DNA of 57,537 nucleotides from Thiococcus pfennigii (GTDB lineage Bacteria; Pseudomonadota; Gammaproteobacteria; Chromatiales; Chromatiaceae). This document shows positions 30,677-44,800 of the stretch, piece by piece (position 1 is the stretch's first letter; the number at the start of each line of letters is the position of its first letter). A program made the position numbers and the translations under genes. The notes beneath the pieces were generated by a model. The model ran no database searches and was not told the origin of the DNA. It saw only the letters and a list, made by a program, of their open reading frames with translations. The stretch lies in contig NZ_NRRW01000022.1 in assembly GCF_016583835.1 (NCBI RefSeq), positions 1-57,537 on the forward strand, in the 5' to 3' direction.

Positions 30677-30950
30677 CTACGGGGCGTGCCGATGTCCACC
30701 GGGGCCGTAGGTCGGGTTAGCCCCGCAGGGGCGTAACCCGACAGCCGGCAACGCGCCGCCCGCGGAGGTTGTTGTCGGGCGACGGCGCGCCCCGGGCCGT
30801 TGCTTCTTGGCAGCCGCCGTGCCGGTGCGCCTCACCCGACCTGCGGGCCTGGCGGGCGGGCGCGGATCGCCGGCAGGCCGGCGCCTACCGGGGCACGGCA
30901 CGCCCGGAGGCGGCAACCCGCTCGTGGGGCGGGCGTCTCCGCCCGCGCGC
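30677..30950. repeat. Continuation of the palindromic array to the right of the IS
   Basis: The interrupted unit resumes with CTACGGGGCGTGCCGATG and a new GTAGGTCGGGTTAGCCCC, then decays into a variant unit (GTTGTCGGGCGACGGCGCGC ... GTGCGCCTCACCCGACCTG). The 65-bp segment at 30849-30913 is the partner of 28261-28325 (62 of 65 identical). Confidence 0.85.
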
Positions 30951-30997
30951 ATTGCAGGGGAATTATTGCGGTGCAGCAGATGCGCACGACGCCCGGT

Positions 30998-35109
<4,112 letters not shown>

Positions 35110-35129
35110 AAACCGACTCGAAAACGACA

Positions 35130-36210
35130 CAGGGCGCACGCCGCCACCCGGCATCGGCCTCGATGGGCGCCGCGTCGCCGGCCGTCGGGTTACGCCCCCC
35201 GAGGGGCTAACCCGACCTACGGCCGCGGCGTAGGCCGGCGCCGCCGCGTCTGTGGCACGGCCCGTAGGTCGGGTTAGGCGCGCCGCACGGCCTTCGATGA
35301 GAAACAACCGATTGCGCGCGCCGTAACCCGACGCGGCGCCAGCAGGTCGGACACCGCGCCGCCACCCGGCATCGGTCTCGATAGGCACCGCGTCGTCGGC
35401 CGTCGGGTTACGCCCCCCGAGGGGCTAACCCGACCTACGGCCGCGGCGTAGGCCAGCGCCGCCGCGTCTGTGGCACGGCCCGTAGGTCGGGTTAGGCGCG
35501 CCGCACGGCCTTCGATGAGAAACCACCCGTTGCGCGCGCCGTAACCCGACGCGGCGCCAGCAGGTCGGACACCGCGCCGCCACCCGGCATCGGTCTCGAT
35601 AGGCACCGCGTCGCCGGCCGTCGGGTTACGCCCCGAGGGGCTAACCCGACCTACGGCCCCGGCGTAGGCCGGTGCGGCCGCGTCCGTGGCACGGCCCGTA
35701 GGTCGGGTTAGGCGCGCCGCACGGACTTCGATGAGAAACCACCCGTTGCGCGCGCCGTAACCCGACGCGGCGCCAGCAGGTCGAACACAGCGCCGCTACC
35801 CGGCATCGGCCTCGATGGGCGCCGCGTCGCCGGCCGTCGGGTTACGCTTCGAGGGCACGGCGGGATGCGCCCCGAGAGCACGGCGGGATGCGCTGCGCTT
35901 TCCCGCCCTACGGCCCTACGGCCCCGGCGCAGACCGCTACGGCCGCGTCCGTGGCACGGCCCGTAGGTCGGGTGAGGCGCGCCGCACGGCCTTCGATGAG
36001 AAACAACCGATTGCGCGCGCCGTAACCCGACGCGGCGCCAGCAGGTCGAACACCGCGCCGCCACCCGGCATCGGTCTCGATAGGCACCGCGTCGCCGGCC
36101 GTCGGGTTACGCTTCGAGGGCACGGCGGGATGCGCCCCGAGAGCACGGCGGGATGCGCTGCGCTTTCCCGCCCTACGGCCCCGGCGTAGGCCGGTGCGGC
36201 CGCGTCGGGA
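35130..36210. repeat. Five-copy tandem palindromic array with a 216-218 bp period
   Basis: GTCGGGTTACG cores begin at 35184, 35402, 35620, 35836 and 36101. The first three intervals are 218, 218 and 216 bp, and the last is 265 because of an insertion. Units share a locus-specific spacer (TTCGATGAGAAACAACCG or a close variant). The fourth and fifth copies have acquired a second repeat type, GGCGGGATGCGCTGCGCTTT then CCCGCCCTACG. The array fills the gap between the convergent 3' ends of purB and the FimX-like gene. There is no gene in 35110-36227. Confidence 0.92.
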
Positions 36211-36227
36211 TATGGCACATACGCCGC

Positions 36228-38285
36228 TCAGGCCTCCAGGACGGTGCCGGCAAAGTCGAAATCGAGGTGGGGTCCGGCGGGCTGGACGAAGTTGCCCTGG
36301 ATCAGGTCCACACCCCCATGCCAGACCTCGCTGATGGCCAGCGGGTCTTCAATGCCGGCGACCATGACCAGGGCGCCGGCGGCGTGCAAGCGATCCACCT
36401 GAGCGCGTAGCGCCAGACGCCCGAGGCGCACTGCCCGTTGACAGGGCAGGCGCACCAGGGCCGGACGCAGGCGTTCGAGCAGCCGCCAGACGGCCGGCGT
36501 ATCCTCCGGGAGATCGGTACAGATACCGATCCCGAGTCGCCCCAGGGCCTCGCCAACCTCGGTGGCCAGGCCCGTATCGGCGAGGAGCTCGGCGCACGAG
36601 AAGCGCAGCAGCGGCCGTTGCCTGATCAGGTCGCGGGCGACGATCAGATCGCGCAGATCCTCGACCGCCCGCGCGTCGGCGAAGGTCGCCAGGCGCTGCT
36701 GGATCACCAGCCTCAGCCGGTCGTGCCCGATGCCGACGCACTGTTGTACCGCCAGTGCCCGGTCGAGCACCCAGCGATCGATGGCCGCCATCCGGCCGCC
36801 ACGCTCAGCCGCCGGCAGGAAGTCGCCCGGCGAGAGCAACTCGCCGTCCGGCGCGCGCAGGCGCAGCCACACGTCATAGGGCTCGCCCCGCGGGCGTCGC
36901 AGTGGGGCGATCGGCTGGAAGTAGAGCTCGAGGGCCTCCTCCCGCAAGGCCCGCTCGACCAGGCCCGCCAGATGGGCCTCGCGCCCGTCGGCGCTCCGGC
37001 GAGGCACCGCCGAGACATGCACGACGAGCCGACCTCCGCCGCTGCGTCGCGCCTCACCGAGGGCGCTCTCGGCGCGCGAAAGGAGCGCGAGCGCATCGCC
37101 GCCCGGGCTGTCGAGCGGCGCCAGACCGACGCTCGCCGTGCCCCCTTGGTCCTGCCCGGCGGCCAGCAACCCGGTGGCGACCTCGCGCAGCCGCTCGCCG
37201 AGCGCGACCAGGGCTGCGCGATCGGCGCGGCGGGCCAGGACCCCGAAACCGGATTCGGCAAGCGCCGCCAGCACATCGGTCGCCTCCAGACAGGCGACCA
37301 GCCCGCTGGCGAACTGCGCCCGCCAGCGCGCCTCGTCGAGCACCCCGGCGGCCTCACCGATCGTGAACGGGCGATCCGGCGCAAGGAGCAACAGACCGTA
37401 GCCCGCCCCCTCCAGGGCCGGATCGGCGAGCACGCCCTCCAACCGGCCGAGAAAGGCCCGCCGCTCGAACACCCCGCTCTCTGGCGCATGGCCCTGCTGC
37501 TCGCGCGAACGGCTCAGCCGATCCTGAACGACGGCGATCAGCCGATCGGGCAGGATGGGCTTGGGCAAGAAATCATCCCCGCCGACGCGCAGGGTCTCCA
37601 ACTGCGTGGCCGGATCCGCCTCGCTGGAGAAGAAGACGATCGAAATCGAATGCAGCTCGTCGTGATCGCGGATGATGCGGGTCAACTCGATGCCGCTGAC
37701 CCCCGGCATGTGTAGATCCATCAGGATCAGGTCGGGGCGAAAGCGCACCAGCGCATCGAGCACCAGCAGCGGATCGCTGACCGCCCGCACCTCCATCCCG
37801 ACCTTCTCGAGCACCCGGTGGGCGAAGAGCGCCACCACCGGCTGGTCGTCGACGATCAGGATCCGCGGCCGGCTGATCCGATCCCGCACGAGATCGGCCA
37901 GCCGGACGCTCAGCGCCTCGCGGGCCAGCGCCTCGTCGGCGAGCGAAAAGAAGCCGTCGGCCCCGGCGCGCAACGCCTCGAGACGCGCCTCGATCCGACC
38001 GCTCGCGGCCAGACAGAAGACCCGTGCCCCCTCGCCCAAGCGACCCTTGAGCGCGGCCACCGCCGCCGCCAGAGCGCCCGGCGAGGCGGCGGCTCGAGTA
38101 TCGACGAGGACCGCCGTCCCCTGACCACCAGCCACGTTCGGCAGCGGATCGGCCGCATCGGCAATCCCGACGAGGGTAGCGCCGACGCGCCGCAGCGCGG
38201 TACGTAGCGCCTCCGCGAGCGCCTCGTCGGCGCCGACGTAGACGAGCCGAAGCGGGTTGGACGCGATCGAATCATGGTTAGCCAT
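36228..38285 (-). CDS. Degenerate REC-REC-GGDEF-EAL protein (FimX-like c-di-GMP effector)
   Basis: The product has 685 residues from the ATG at 38285, and the frame is open upstream. A receiver-like domain without clear phospho-site residues (about 15-125) is followed by an intact receiver with Asp190 (LILMDLHMPGVSG), a GGDEF-like domain (about 285-425) with SGFGVLARR where GGDEF should be, and an EAL-like domain (about 445-680). There ELYFQPIAPL is kept, but EAL is replaced by DVWLRLR and the DDFG motif by TDLPEDTP. Both enzymatic sites are thus lost, as in FimX/LapD-type receptors. The next locus encodes type IV pilus parts, so a role in twitching is a fair inference. Confidence 0.8.
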   Translation of the reverse strand: MANHDSIASNPLRLVYVGADEALAEALRTALRRVGATLVGIADAADPLPNVAGGQGTAVLVDTRAAASPGALAAAVAALKGRLGEGARVFCLAASGRIEARLEALRAGADGFFSLADEALAREALSVRLADLVRDRISRPRILIVDDQPVVALFAHRVLEKVGMEVRAVSDPLLVLDALVRFRPDLILMDLHMPGVSGIELTRIIRDHDELHSISIVFFSSEADPATQLETLRVGGDDFLPKPILPDRLIAVVQDRLSRSREQQGHAPESGVFERRAFLGRLEGVLADPALEGAGYGLLLLAPDRPFTIGEAAGVLDEARWRAQFASGLVACLEATDVLAALAESGFGVLARRADRAALVALGERLREVATGLLAAGQDQGGTASVGLAPLDSPGGDALALLSRAESALGEARRSGGGRLVVHVSAVPRRSADGREAHLAGLVERALREEALELYFQPIAPLRRPRGEPYDVWLRLRAPDGELLSPGDFLPAAERGGRMAAIDRWVLDRALAVQQCVGIGHDRLRLVIQQRLATFADARAVEDLRDLIVARDLIRQRPLLRFSCAELLADTGLATEVGEALGRLGIGICTDLPEDTPAVWRLLERLRPALVRLPCQRAVRLGRLALRAQVDRLHAAGALVMVAGIEDPLAISEVWHGGVDLIQGNFVQPAGPHLDFDFAGTVLEA

Positions 38286-38474
38286 CGTCCCTATGCACCT
38301 CCATGGCAGTGCTGATTGCCGATCCCTGGAACCGGCGAGCCGACACCGGCCGCCCACGGCGAGGGCGAAGCACGCCTCCCCGACGACAGCCGCGACACGA
38401 AGGCCGCCCTGCGTCCAGGAGAAATAATCGCCCTAAATCTAGGCCGCCACCGCCGCGACGACAAGCCGCGTAGC

Positions 38475-39000
38475 GCGCGCCGTAACCCGACGGCGGCCTC
38501 CGCCGGGCACCGCATCGCCGGCCGTCGGGTTACGCCCGAGTGCTTACGCCCCGGGTGCGCGGCGGGATGCGCTGCGCTTTCCCGCCCTGCGTTCTACGGC
38601 CCCGGCGATACCGGCACGGCCGGCCCGTAGGTCGGGTTAGGCGCGCCGCACGGCCCCCTATGAGAAATCACCGCTCGCGCGCGCCGTAACCCGACGGCGG
38701 CCTCCGCCGGGCACCGCATCGCCGGCCGTCGGGTTACGCCCCGAGTGCTTACGCCCCGGGTGCGCGGCGGGATGCGCTGCGCTTTCCCGCCCTGCGTTCT
38801 ACGGCCCCGGCGATACCGGCACGGCCCGTAGGTCGGGTTAGGCGCGCCGCACGGCCCCCTATGAGAAATCACCGCTCGCGCGCGCCGTAACCCGACGGCG
38901 GCCTCCGCCGGGCACCGCATCGCCGGCCGTCGGGTTACGCCCCGAGTGCTTACGCCCCGGGTGCGCGGCGGGATGCGCTGCGCTTTCCCGCCCTACGTTC
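38475..39000. repeat. Composite palindromic repeat array with a period of about 201-204 bp
   Basis: GTCGGGTTACG cores begin at 38524, 38728 and 38929. Each unit also holds the second repeat type, a GGCGGGA...TCCCGCC hairpin, at 38571, 38766 and 38967. The locus-specific spacer CCCCCTATGAGAAATCACCG separates the units. The array lies between two divergent genes, so it sits in both 5' regions. 39001-39125 has small GC hairpins (GGGC-TTC-GCCC near 39075) and a possible TATCAT -10 before fimT. Confidence 0.9.
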
Positions 39001-39125
39001 TGCCCGATGCGACGCAGTGCGTCCTGCCTTGCGGGCACCCATCAGCCGATGAACGGCGCCATTTTCGGGATGGGCTTCGCCCGAAGACGGCGTCGAGCCC
39101 CTATCATTAGAGTCCAGAAGACACG

Positions 39126-39770
39126 ATGTCGACGAATTCGTCCTTCCATGCCGCAGGCCCAATGACGACCCGACTCGCCAACCCAGCCGAGCACCAGGCA
39201 CCCCCGCGCCCCACAGCGGGTTCAACGGCGCGGCGGCCGCGCCACGCCGGCGTGACCCTCATCGAGCTGATCATGACCCTGGCGCTCGCCGGCATCCTGA
39301 TGGCCCTGGCCGTGCCGAGCTTTCAGAGCGTCATCGCCAACAATCGCTCGACGGCCCAGGCCAACGCGATCGTCACGGCGCTGAGCCTGGCGCGCAGCGA
39401 GGCGATCAAGCGCGGCGGTCAGGTGAGCGTCTGCCCATCCGCCGATCCCGAGGCAGCATCGCCTGTCTGCCGCGACGGCACCGATTGGAGCGACGGCTGG
39501 ATCGTCGTCACGGACTCGGCGGCGAGCGACGCGACGGCCCCCGTCATCGGCACCGTCTTGCGCGTCTGGTCGGCACCGACGGGCATCGCGACCTTCACCG
39601 GTCCCAACTGGGTCCGCTACCGCGGCGGCGGCGATGCCAGCCTCTCGGCCGCGATCGAATTCGAGATCGAACCCTCCGGCTGCTCCGGCCAACAGGGGCG
39701 CACCATCACGGTCGGCCTGGTCGGCCATGCCACGATCGCCAAGAAGGACTGCGAGAGCGGAGACGAATGA
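39126..39770 (+). CDS. fimT: Type IV pilus minor pseudopilin FimT/GspH
   Basis: The product has 214 residues with an unusually long (about 41-residue) leader before the prepilin peptidase site G|VTLIELIMTLALAG, where valine replaces the usual phenylalanine at +1. The glutamate at +5 is kept. Then come the helix (SFQSVIANNRSTAQANAIV) and GspH-type C-terminal strands with cysteine pairs. An alternative ATG at 39162 would give a 29-residue leader. It is the first gene of the minor-pilin operon, and the protein is expected to join the pilus initiation complex. FimT-like proteins bind DNA in some transformable bacteria, and dprA is present in this genome. Confidence 0.85.
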   Translation: MSTNSSFHAAGPMTTRLANPAEHQAPPRPTAGSTARRPRHAGVTLIELIMTLALAGILMALAVPSFQSVIANNRSTAQANAIVTALSLARSEAIKRGGQVSVCPSADPEAASPVCRDGTDWSDGWIVVTDSAASDATAPVIGTVLRVWSAPTGIATFTGPNWVRYRGGGDASLSAAIEFEIEPSGCSGQQGRTITVGLVGHATIAKKDCESGDE

Positions 39771-39774
39771 CACC

Positions 39775-40251
39775 ATGAACACCCCCTCCGCCCCCCCGCG
39801 CCCGGCCACCCAGCGCGGCCTGACGCTGATCGAGGTCCTGATCGCCGCCCTCGTGCTGGCGATCGGCCTGCTCGGCCTCGCCAGCCTGCAAGCGATCTCG
39901 ATGCAGTTCAACCGCGGCGCGCTCCTGCGCACCCAGGCGACCATCCTCGCCTACGAGATCACCGACGCGATGCGGGCGAATCGGCAGCAGGCCCTCGCCG
40001 GGACCTACGGCGCGCCCCCGAACGGCCGAACCTACGACAGCGGTTCCTGCCCCGAAGAAAGCCAAAGCGATATCGCCCAGGATGATCTCCACGGATGGTG
40101 CGAGCGCCTGACGCGCCAGTTGCCTGCCGGCGCGGCGACTATCGCAGTGGCCAACGACGGGGCCGCCGAGGTCAGGATCCGCTGGGAGAGCCTGCGCGAC
40201 TCGACCTGCGAAGACGACGAATGCGAATTCACGTTCGAGACGATCCTATGA
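39775..40251 (+). CDS. pilV: Type IV pilus minor pilin PilV
   Basis: This 158-residue product has a class III signal with RG|LTLIEVLIAALVLAIGLLG, matching PilV, with the +5 glutamate present. It continues LASLQAISMQFNRGA and a short C-terminal domain with two cysteines near SCPEES and CEDDEC. It lies four bases after fimT, and its stop overlaps the pilW start. The frame is open upstream, but the ATG at 39775 gives the expected short leader. Confidence 0.87.
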   Translation: MNTPSAPPRPATQRGLTLIEVLIAALVLAIGLLGLASLQAISMQFNRGALLRTQATILAYEITDAMRANRQQALAGTYGAPPNGRTYDSGSCPEESQSDIAQDDLHGWCERLTRQLPAGAATIAVANDGAAEVRIRWESLRDSTCEDDECEFTFETIL

Positions 40252-41261
40252 ATGCCCCGCGCCCGCAGGCCCACCTGCCACCGGCACCCCGCCACCAGCA
40301 TCGGATCCGCTGGCGGGGTTTCTCGATGGTCGAACTCCTCGTCGCGTTGACGATCGGTCTGTTCCTCTCGGCCGGCGTTCTCCAGCTCTTCCTCGGCACC
40401 CGCCAGACCTACCGCTTCGAGGAGTCGCTCGCCCGACTCCAGGAGAACGGCCGCTATGCGATCGAGGCCATCAGCCGGGACCTGCGGATGGTCGGCCATA
40501 TCGGCTGCGGCCGATTGGGTGACGTACTTCTTACCAATCTGGTCGACCGCGTCGAATTCTCCGACGAGACGCTGATCAGCGACGCGATCGAAGATACCGT
40601 AGCCGACGACGTCGCCTCCGGCACCGACTTCATGCGATTGCGCCTGCTCTCGGCCGAGTCCGCCTGGGTCACCAAAGACATGGAGCGCAAGACCGACCCC
40701 ATTGTCATCGCATCGAACCCAGGCGGTTTCGATGACGACGACATCCTCGCGATCTCGAACTGCGAGAACATCGACATCTTCGCACCCAGCTCGGTCACAT
40801 CGACGGAGATAACCCCGGCCAATGCGCTTTCAGAGGCCTATAAGGTCGGGAACATCACCGAGGGGGACGAGGATGACAGACCGGGCCGATACGCCAGCGT
40901 CGTCAAGCGGCTGCGCGATGTGACCTATTATGTCCACGAAAACGGACTGTGGCGCAGCCGCTATATCCCCGACGAGGACAACGACACGGCCAGGAACATC
41001 AAAGAAGAGCTGCTCGACGGCGTCCAGGACATGTGGATCCAGTACGGCACGCCCGATGGATATGAGGACGACCCTGATGACGTTGCGGACTGGCGCGAGG
41101 TCAGGGGCGTGCGAATCAGCTTGCTGCTGGTCAGCCCGGACATCGGGTCGAACGACGCCCCCCAGTCGTTGGAGTGGCGGGGCGTCACGCAAGCCTATGA
41201 AGACGGCCGCCTGCGCCAGGTCTTCTCGGCGACGATCGCGCTGCGCAATCGGCTGCAATGA
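40248..41261 (+). CDS. pilW: Type IV pilus minor pilin PilW
   Basis: The product has 337 residues and starts at an ATGA overlap with pilV. The processing site is RG|FSMVELLVALTIGLFLSA, followed by GVLQLFLGTRQTYRFEESLA, the PilW pattern. The long acidic C-terminal domain includes RYAIEAISRDLRMVGHIGC, common in PilW. It is a component of the PilVWX-FimU-PilY1 tip or priming complex. The 4-bp overlap with pilX supports one operon. Confidence 0.88.
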   Translation: MNAPRPQAHLPPAPRHQHRIRWRGFSMVELLVALTIGLFLSAGVLQLFLGTRQTYRFEESLARLQENGRYAIEAISRDLRMVGHIGCGRLGDVLLTNLVDRVEFSDETLISDAIEDTVADDVASGTDFMRLRLLSAESAWVTKDMERKTDPIVIASNPGGFDDDDILAISNCENIDIFAPSSVTSTEITPANALSEAYKVGNITEGDEDDRPGRYASVVKRLRDVTYYVHENGLWRSRYIPDEDNDTARNIKEELLDGVQDMWIQYGTPDGYEDDPDDVADWREVRGVRISLLLVSPDIGSNDAPQSLEWRGVTQAYEDGRLRQVFSATIALRNRLQ

Positions 41262-41839
41262 GGCATTCCAAGATGGCCAATTCCACCAGACAGGCGATGC
41301 CGGCAACGCGCCAGGCGGGCGCAGCCCTCGTGATCGCACTGGTCTTCCTGCTGCTGATGACGATCCTCGGGGTCTCGTCGATGCAAGGCACCGCGCTGCA
41401 AGAGCGCATGGCCGGCAATCAGCGCGACCGCAATCAGGCATTCCAAGCCGCCGAGGCCGGCCTGCGCGCGGGTGAGATCTACGTCGACGAAAACTTGAAG
41501 GCGCTGACCGAGCTTGCTCGCGCGGAGGGCGTCGGCCTGACCTTTGGCCGCTTCACCGACCCGGCCGCTTGGGAGGCATCGGACGATCCCGACGAAGAGG
41601 CGGTGGAGCCGACCTTTACGATCGACAAAGACGACTATGGTGTTGCCAGTGATGTAGCCGTCCATGTCGGCCAATATATCTATTCGGCCCCGGGTCCGGA
41701 TCTTGATAACTATGAGGTTATTCAACACTTCCCCATCACGGCGCGAAGCGTCGGCGGCTCGGGCTCGACCATCGTGGTACTCCAGAGCTATTGCGCCACG
41801 CCCGGCGACATCAGCATCCCGCTATGCGGCCCCCTGTGA
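41258..41839 (+). CDS. pilX: Type IV pilus minor pilin PilX
   Basis: The product has 193 residues. The hydrophobic segment is GAALVIALVFLLLMTILGVS, and the mature N terminus lacks the +5 glutamate, as is usual for PilX/GspK-like pilins. It is followed by QERMAGNQRDRNQAFQAAEA, a PilX hallmark. It overlaps pilW by 4 bp, and pilY1 begins 42 bp downstream. Confidence 0.87.
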   Translation: MRHSKMANSTRQAMPATRQAGAALVIALVFLLLMTILGVSSMQGTALQERMAGNQRDRNQAFQAAEAGLRAGEIYVDENLKALTELARAEGVGLTFGRFTDPAAWEASDDPDEEAVEPTFTIDKDDYGVASDVAVHVGQYIYSAPGPDLDNYEVIQHFPITARSVGGSGSTIVVLQSYCATPGDISIPLCGPL

Positions 41840-41880
41840 ACCGGCCGAGCAAGCTGCCCCCTGCGCCCAGGAGCCTCGTC

Positions 41881-44800
41881 ATGCGTTGCGACCAACACCC
41901 CCTCGTCCGTCGTCTTTCCGTCCTGATGGGCGCCCTCCTGTTGACGGCGCTCGCGGGCCTCCCGGCCCGGGCCGAGATCAATATCGCCAACTACCCGATG
42001 GATCTCGGGGTGGGCGAGGCCGCGCCACCGCTCACGATGCTGGTCATGGGTCGCGATCATACCCTCTACTACGAGGCCTACAACGATGCCTCCGACCTGG
42101 ACGGAGACGGCGTCCTCGACGTCGGCTACAAGCCGGACAGGATCGACTACTACGGCTATTTCGACTCCAACCTCTGCTACAGCTACGCCAATAGCCGCTT
42201 CTCGCCGACGGGCGCCACGGCCGACAAGAAGTGCCCCGGCGCCTGGAGCGGCGACTTCCTCAACTATGTGACCACCGCCCGCATCGATGCGCTGCGCAAG
42301 GTCCTCTACGGCGGGCGCCGCATCGCCGATCCCGCCGACCCGGACGAACCGACGATCCTCGAACGCACGTACATTCCCCAGGACGCTCACAGCTGGGGCA
42401 AGGAATACCGCAGCATCGCGCACGACGGCTACGACATCGCCGACTACACCCCGCTCTCCCAACCAGCCAGGGGCACCCGCCACCTCTTCGCCAACACGAC
42501 ACTACTCAAGACCGGCAACAAGGAACCGTTGATGCGGGTGCTGACCAATTCGAAGTATCGGATTTGGGAGTGGATCGCGATCGAACGGCCGGTAGCCGGC
42601 GATAGATGCGAGCACGGTGGCAGCGGACCGACCTGCACGACATCGGCAACCGAACAATGGGTAACGGTTCCGGAATCCGTTCTAGACATCACCCAAACGA
42701 CCTACCGAATTACCAGCACCGATCAAAGCACGGGCGGCAACTACCCGACGAACTCGACTCAGTTCGACAACCTCGTGAGCAAGAATGCGACGCCCAGCAA
42801 CCTGTGTGGTTCCAAACGCGCCTCGACGATCGACGGCACCGGCAACCCATTCGCGAACGTGAACGGTTGCACCAACGATTACTATCTGACCATCTTCTCC
42901 GGCCGAATCTATATTGCCGAGACCGGCACCTACACCTTCTCCGTCGACGGCGACGACGCCGTAGACGTGGAGATCGATGGCCGCACAGTCGCATCCTGGT
43001 ATGACGGCCACGGCGTTTGCAACTGCAATACCCACACGGGCACCACCTCTCTGATGGCCGGGTGGCACACCATCCAGTTCAGGCATCAGGAGTGGGCTGG
43101 CGGCGACGCATATTACCTCAGATGGCAACTCTCCACGCCAGGTTCATCGCGGACGGATTATGTCGTTCGCGTCCAAGTCTGCGACCCACTGATCCCCGAC
43201 GACAACTGCAAGGAGTATCCTGACGGCAACCTCAAGCCGGTCGGTCTTCTCCAGGATTACGGCGAATCCGATAAGATGCTCTTCGGGCTCGTCTCCGGGA
43301 GCTTCACGAGCCCGAAGAATAAGGCCGGCGGCGTGCTGCGCAAGAACATCGAGAGCTTCCGCGACGAGATCGATCCTGACACGGGGAGTTTCCGGACCGA
43401 CGTCCTCGGCATCGTCCGCACGATCGACCGGTTCCGCATCGTCGATTTCGATATGGGCCAGAACTATAACTACGCCGGTGGCTGGCGGACCACCAGTTCG
43501 ATGGCCGACGGAGGCAGCTTTCCCGACTGGGGCAACCCGATCGGGGAGATGATGTACGAGAGCCTGCGCTATTTCTCCGGCAAGACCAGTCCAACGAGCG
43601 CATTCGTGCCATCGCTGACAGATGGCCACGAACAGATCACCCTGAGGGACCATTCCGGTTCATCGACGATGCGGCTTCCAGCACCGGCCTGGGAAGACCC
43701 CTATACCCGCGACGACTCCCTCGCCTTCTACTGCTCCCCGGGTGTGCAACTGGTCATCAGCGACGTCAATCCGTCCTACGACACCGACGCGGTCCCAGGC
43801 ACCTCGTTCGGTAGCTTCTCCGGGGACATCTCGGGCCTGAACGTCACGAGCGAGGCCCAGGAGATCTGGGACGCGGAGCACGGCGGTCCCAGCCAGCACT
43901 TCATCGGCCAATCGGGCGATGAGAGCGACGGCGCCCCGACTGCGAAGACGGTCACCAGCCTCGGCAACATCCGCGGCTTGTCCCCGGCCGAGCCGACCAA
44001 GCAGGGCGGCTACTATTCCGCTTCCATCGCCCGCTTCGGCTACACCAACGACATCCGCGACGACCTGGACGACGACCAGAACCTCACCACCTTCGCGGTC
44101 GCCCTGGCCTCGCCGCTGCCGCGGCTCGAGATCCCGGTCGGCGGCACCCGGATCACACTGGTACCCTTCGCCAAGTCCGTCGCCGGCAACAGTATCTCCG
44201 CGACGAAGGGCCAATTCCAGCCGACCGACACGATCGTCGACTTCTTCGTCGAATCGTTCGCGAACACGGATCCTCAGGGCTCCGATGCCGATGCGTCGGT
44301 CAACGAAGGCCGGCCCTACGCGAAATTCCGCATCAACTTCGAGGACGTCGAACAGGGCGCCGATCACGACATGGACGCCATCGTCAGCTACGAACTCGCC
44401 GTAACCGCGGACGATGAACTCATCGTCACGCTGAATTCGGAGTACGCCGCGGGCGGCATCACGCAATACATGGGCTATGTCATCTCGGGAACGACGGCCG
44501 ACGGCGTCTACCTGGAGGTCCGCGACCAGAAGACCGGCGAAGGCAGCGGCCAGGATCCCGTCTATTTCCTCAACACACCACCAGGCCAGTCTCCAGGATA
44601 CTGCGATGGCCCGTCCCCGCCGTCGGGATGCGCGCCCCTGCCCTTTACCGCCTCGCGTACCTTCGAGCCGAACCTCGGGGCGCAGGCCGCCACCGTCCTC
44701 GAGAACCCGCTCTGGTACGCGGCCAAGTACGGCTCCGACGATGATCCGGAACCGGGGGAGACCTCGCCCAACTATTTCCTCGTCACCAACGCCGGCAATC

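Larger units (their letters stand above)
28885..30678 (-). mobile_element. IS110/IS1111-family insertion sequence
   Basis: The ends are defined by comparison with intact neighbouring repeat units. The unit reads CCTAACCCAACCTACGGGG, and here the left part ends AACCCAACCT at 28884 and the right part resumes CTACGGGG at 30677. One CT (28883-28884 or 30677-30678) is thus shared and there is no other target duplication, as expected for IS110-family elements. The element is about 1.8 kb, with one transposase gene on the minus strand, only 91 bp 5' of it and about 410 bp of noncoding DNA 3' of it. The ends are visibly more AT-rich than the chromosome. Confidence 0.88.
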
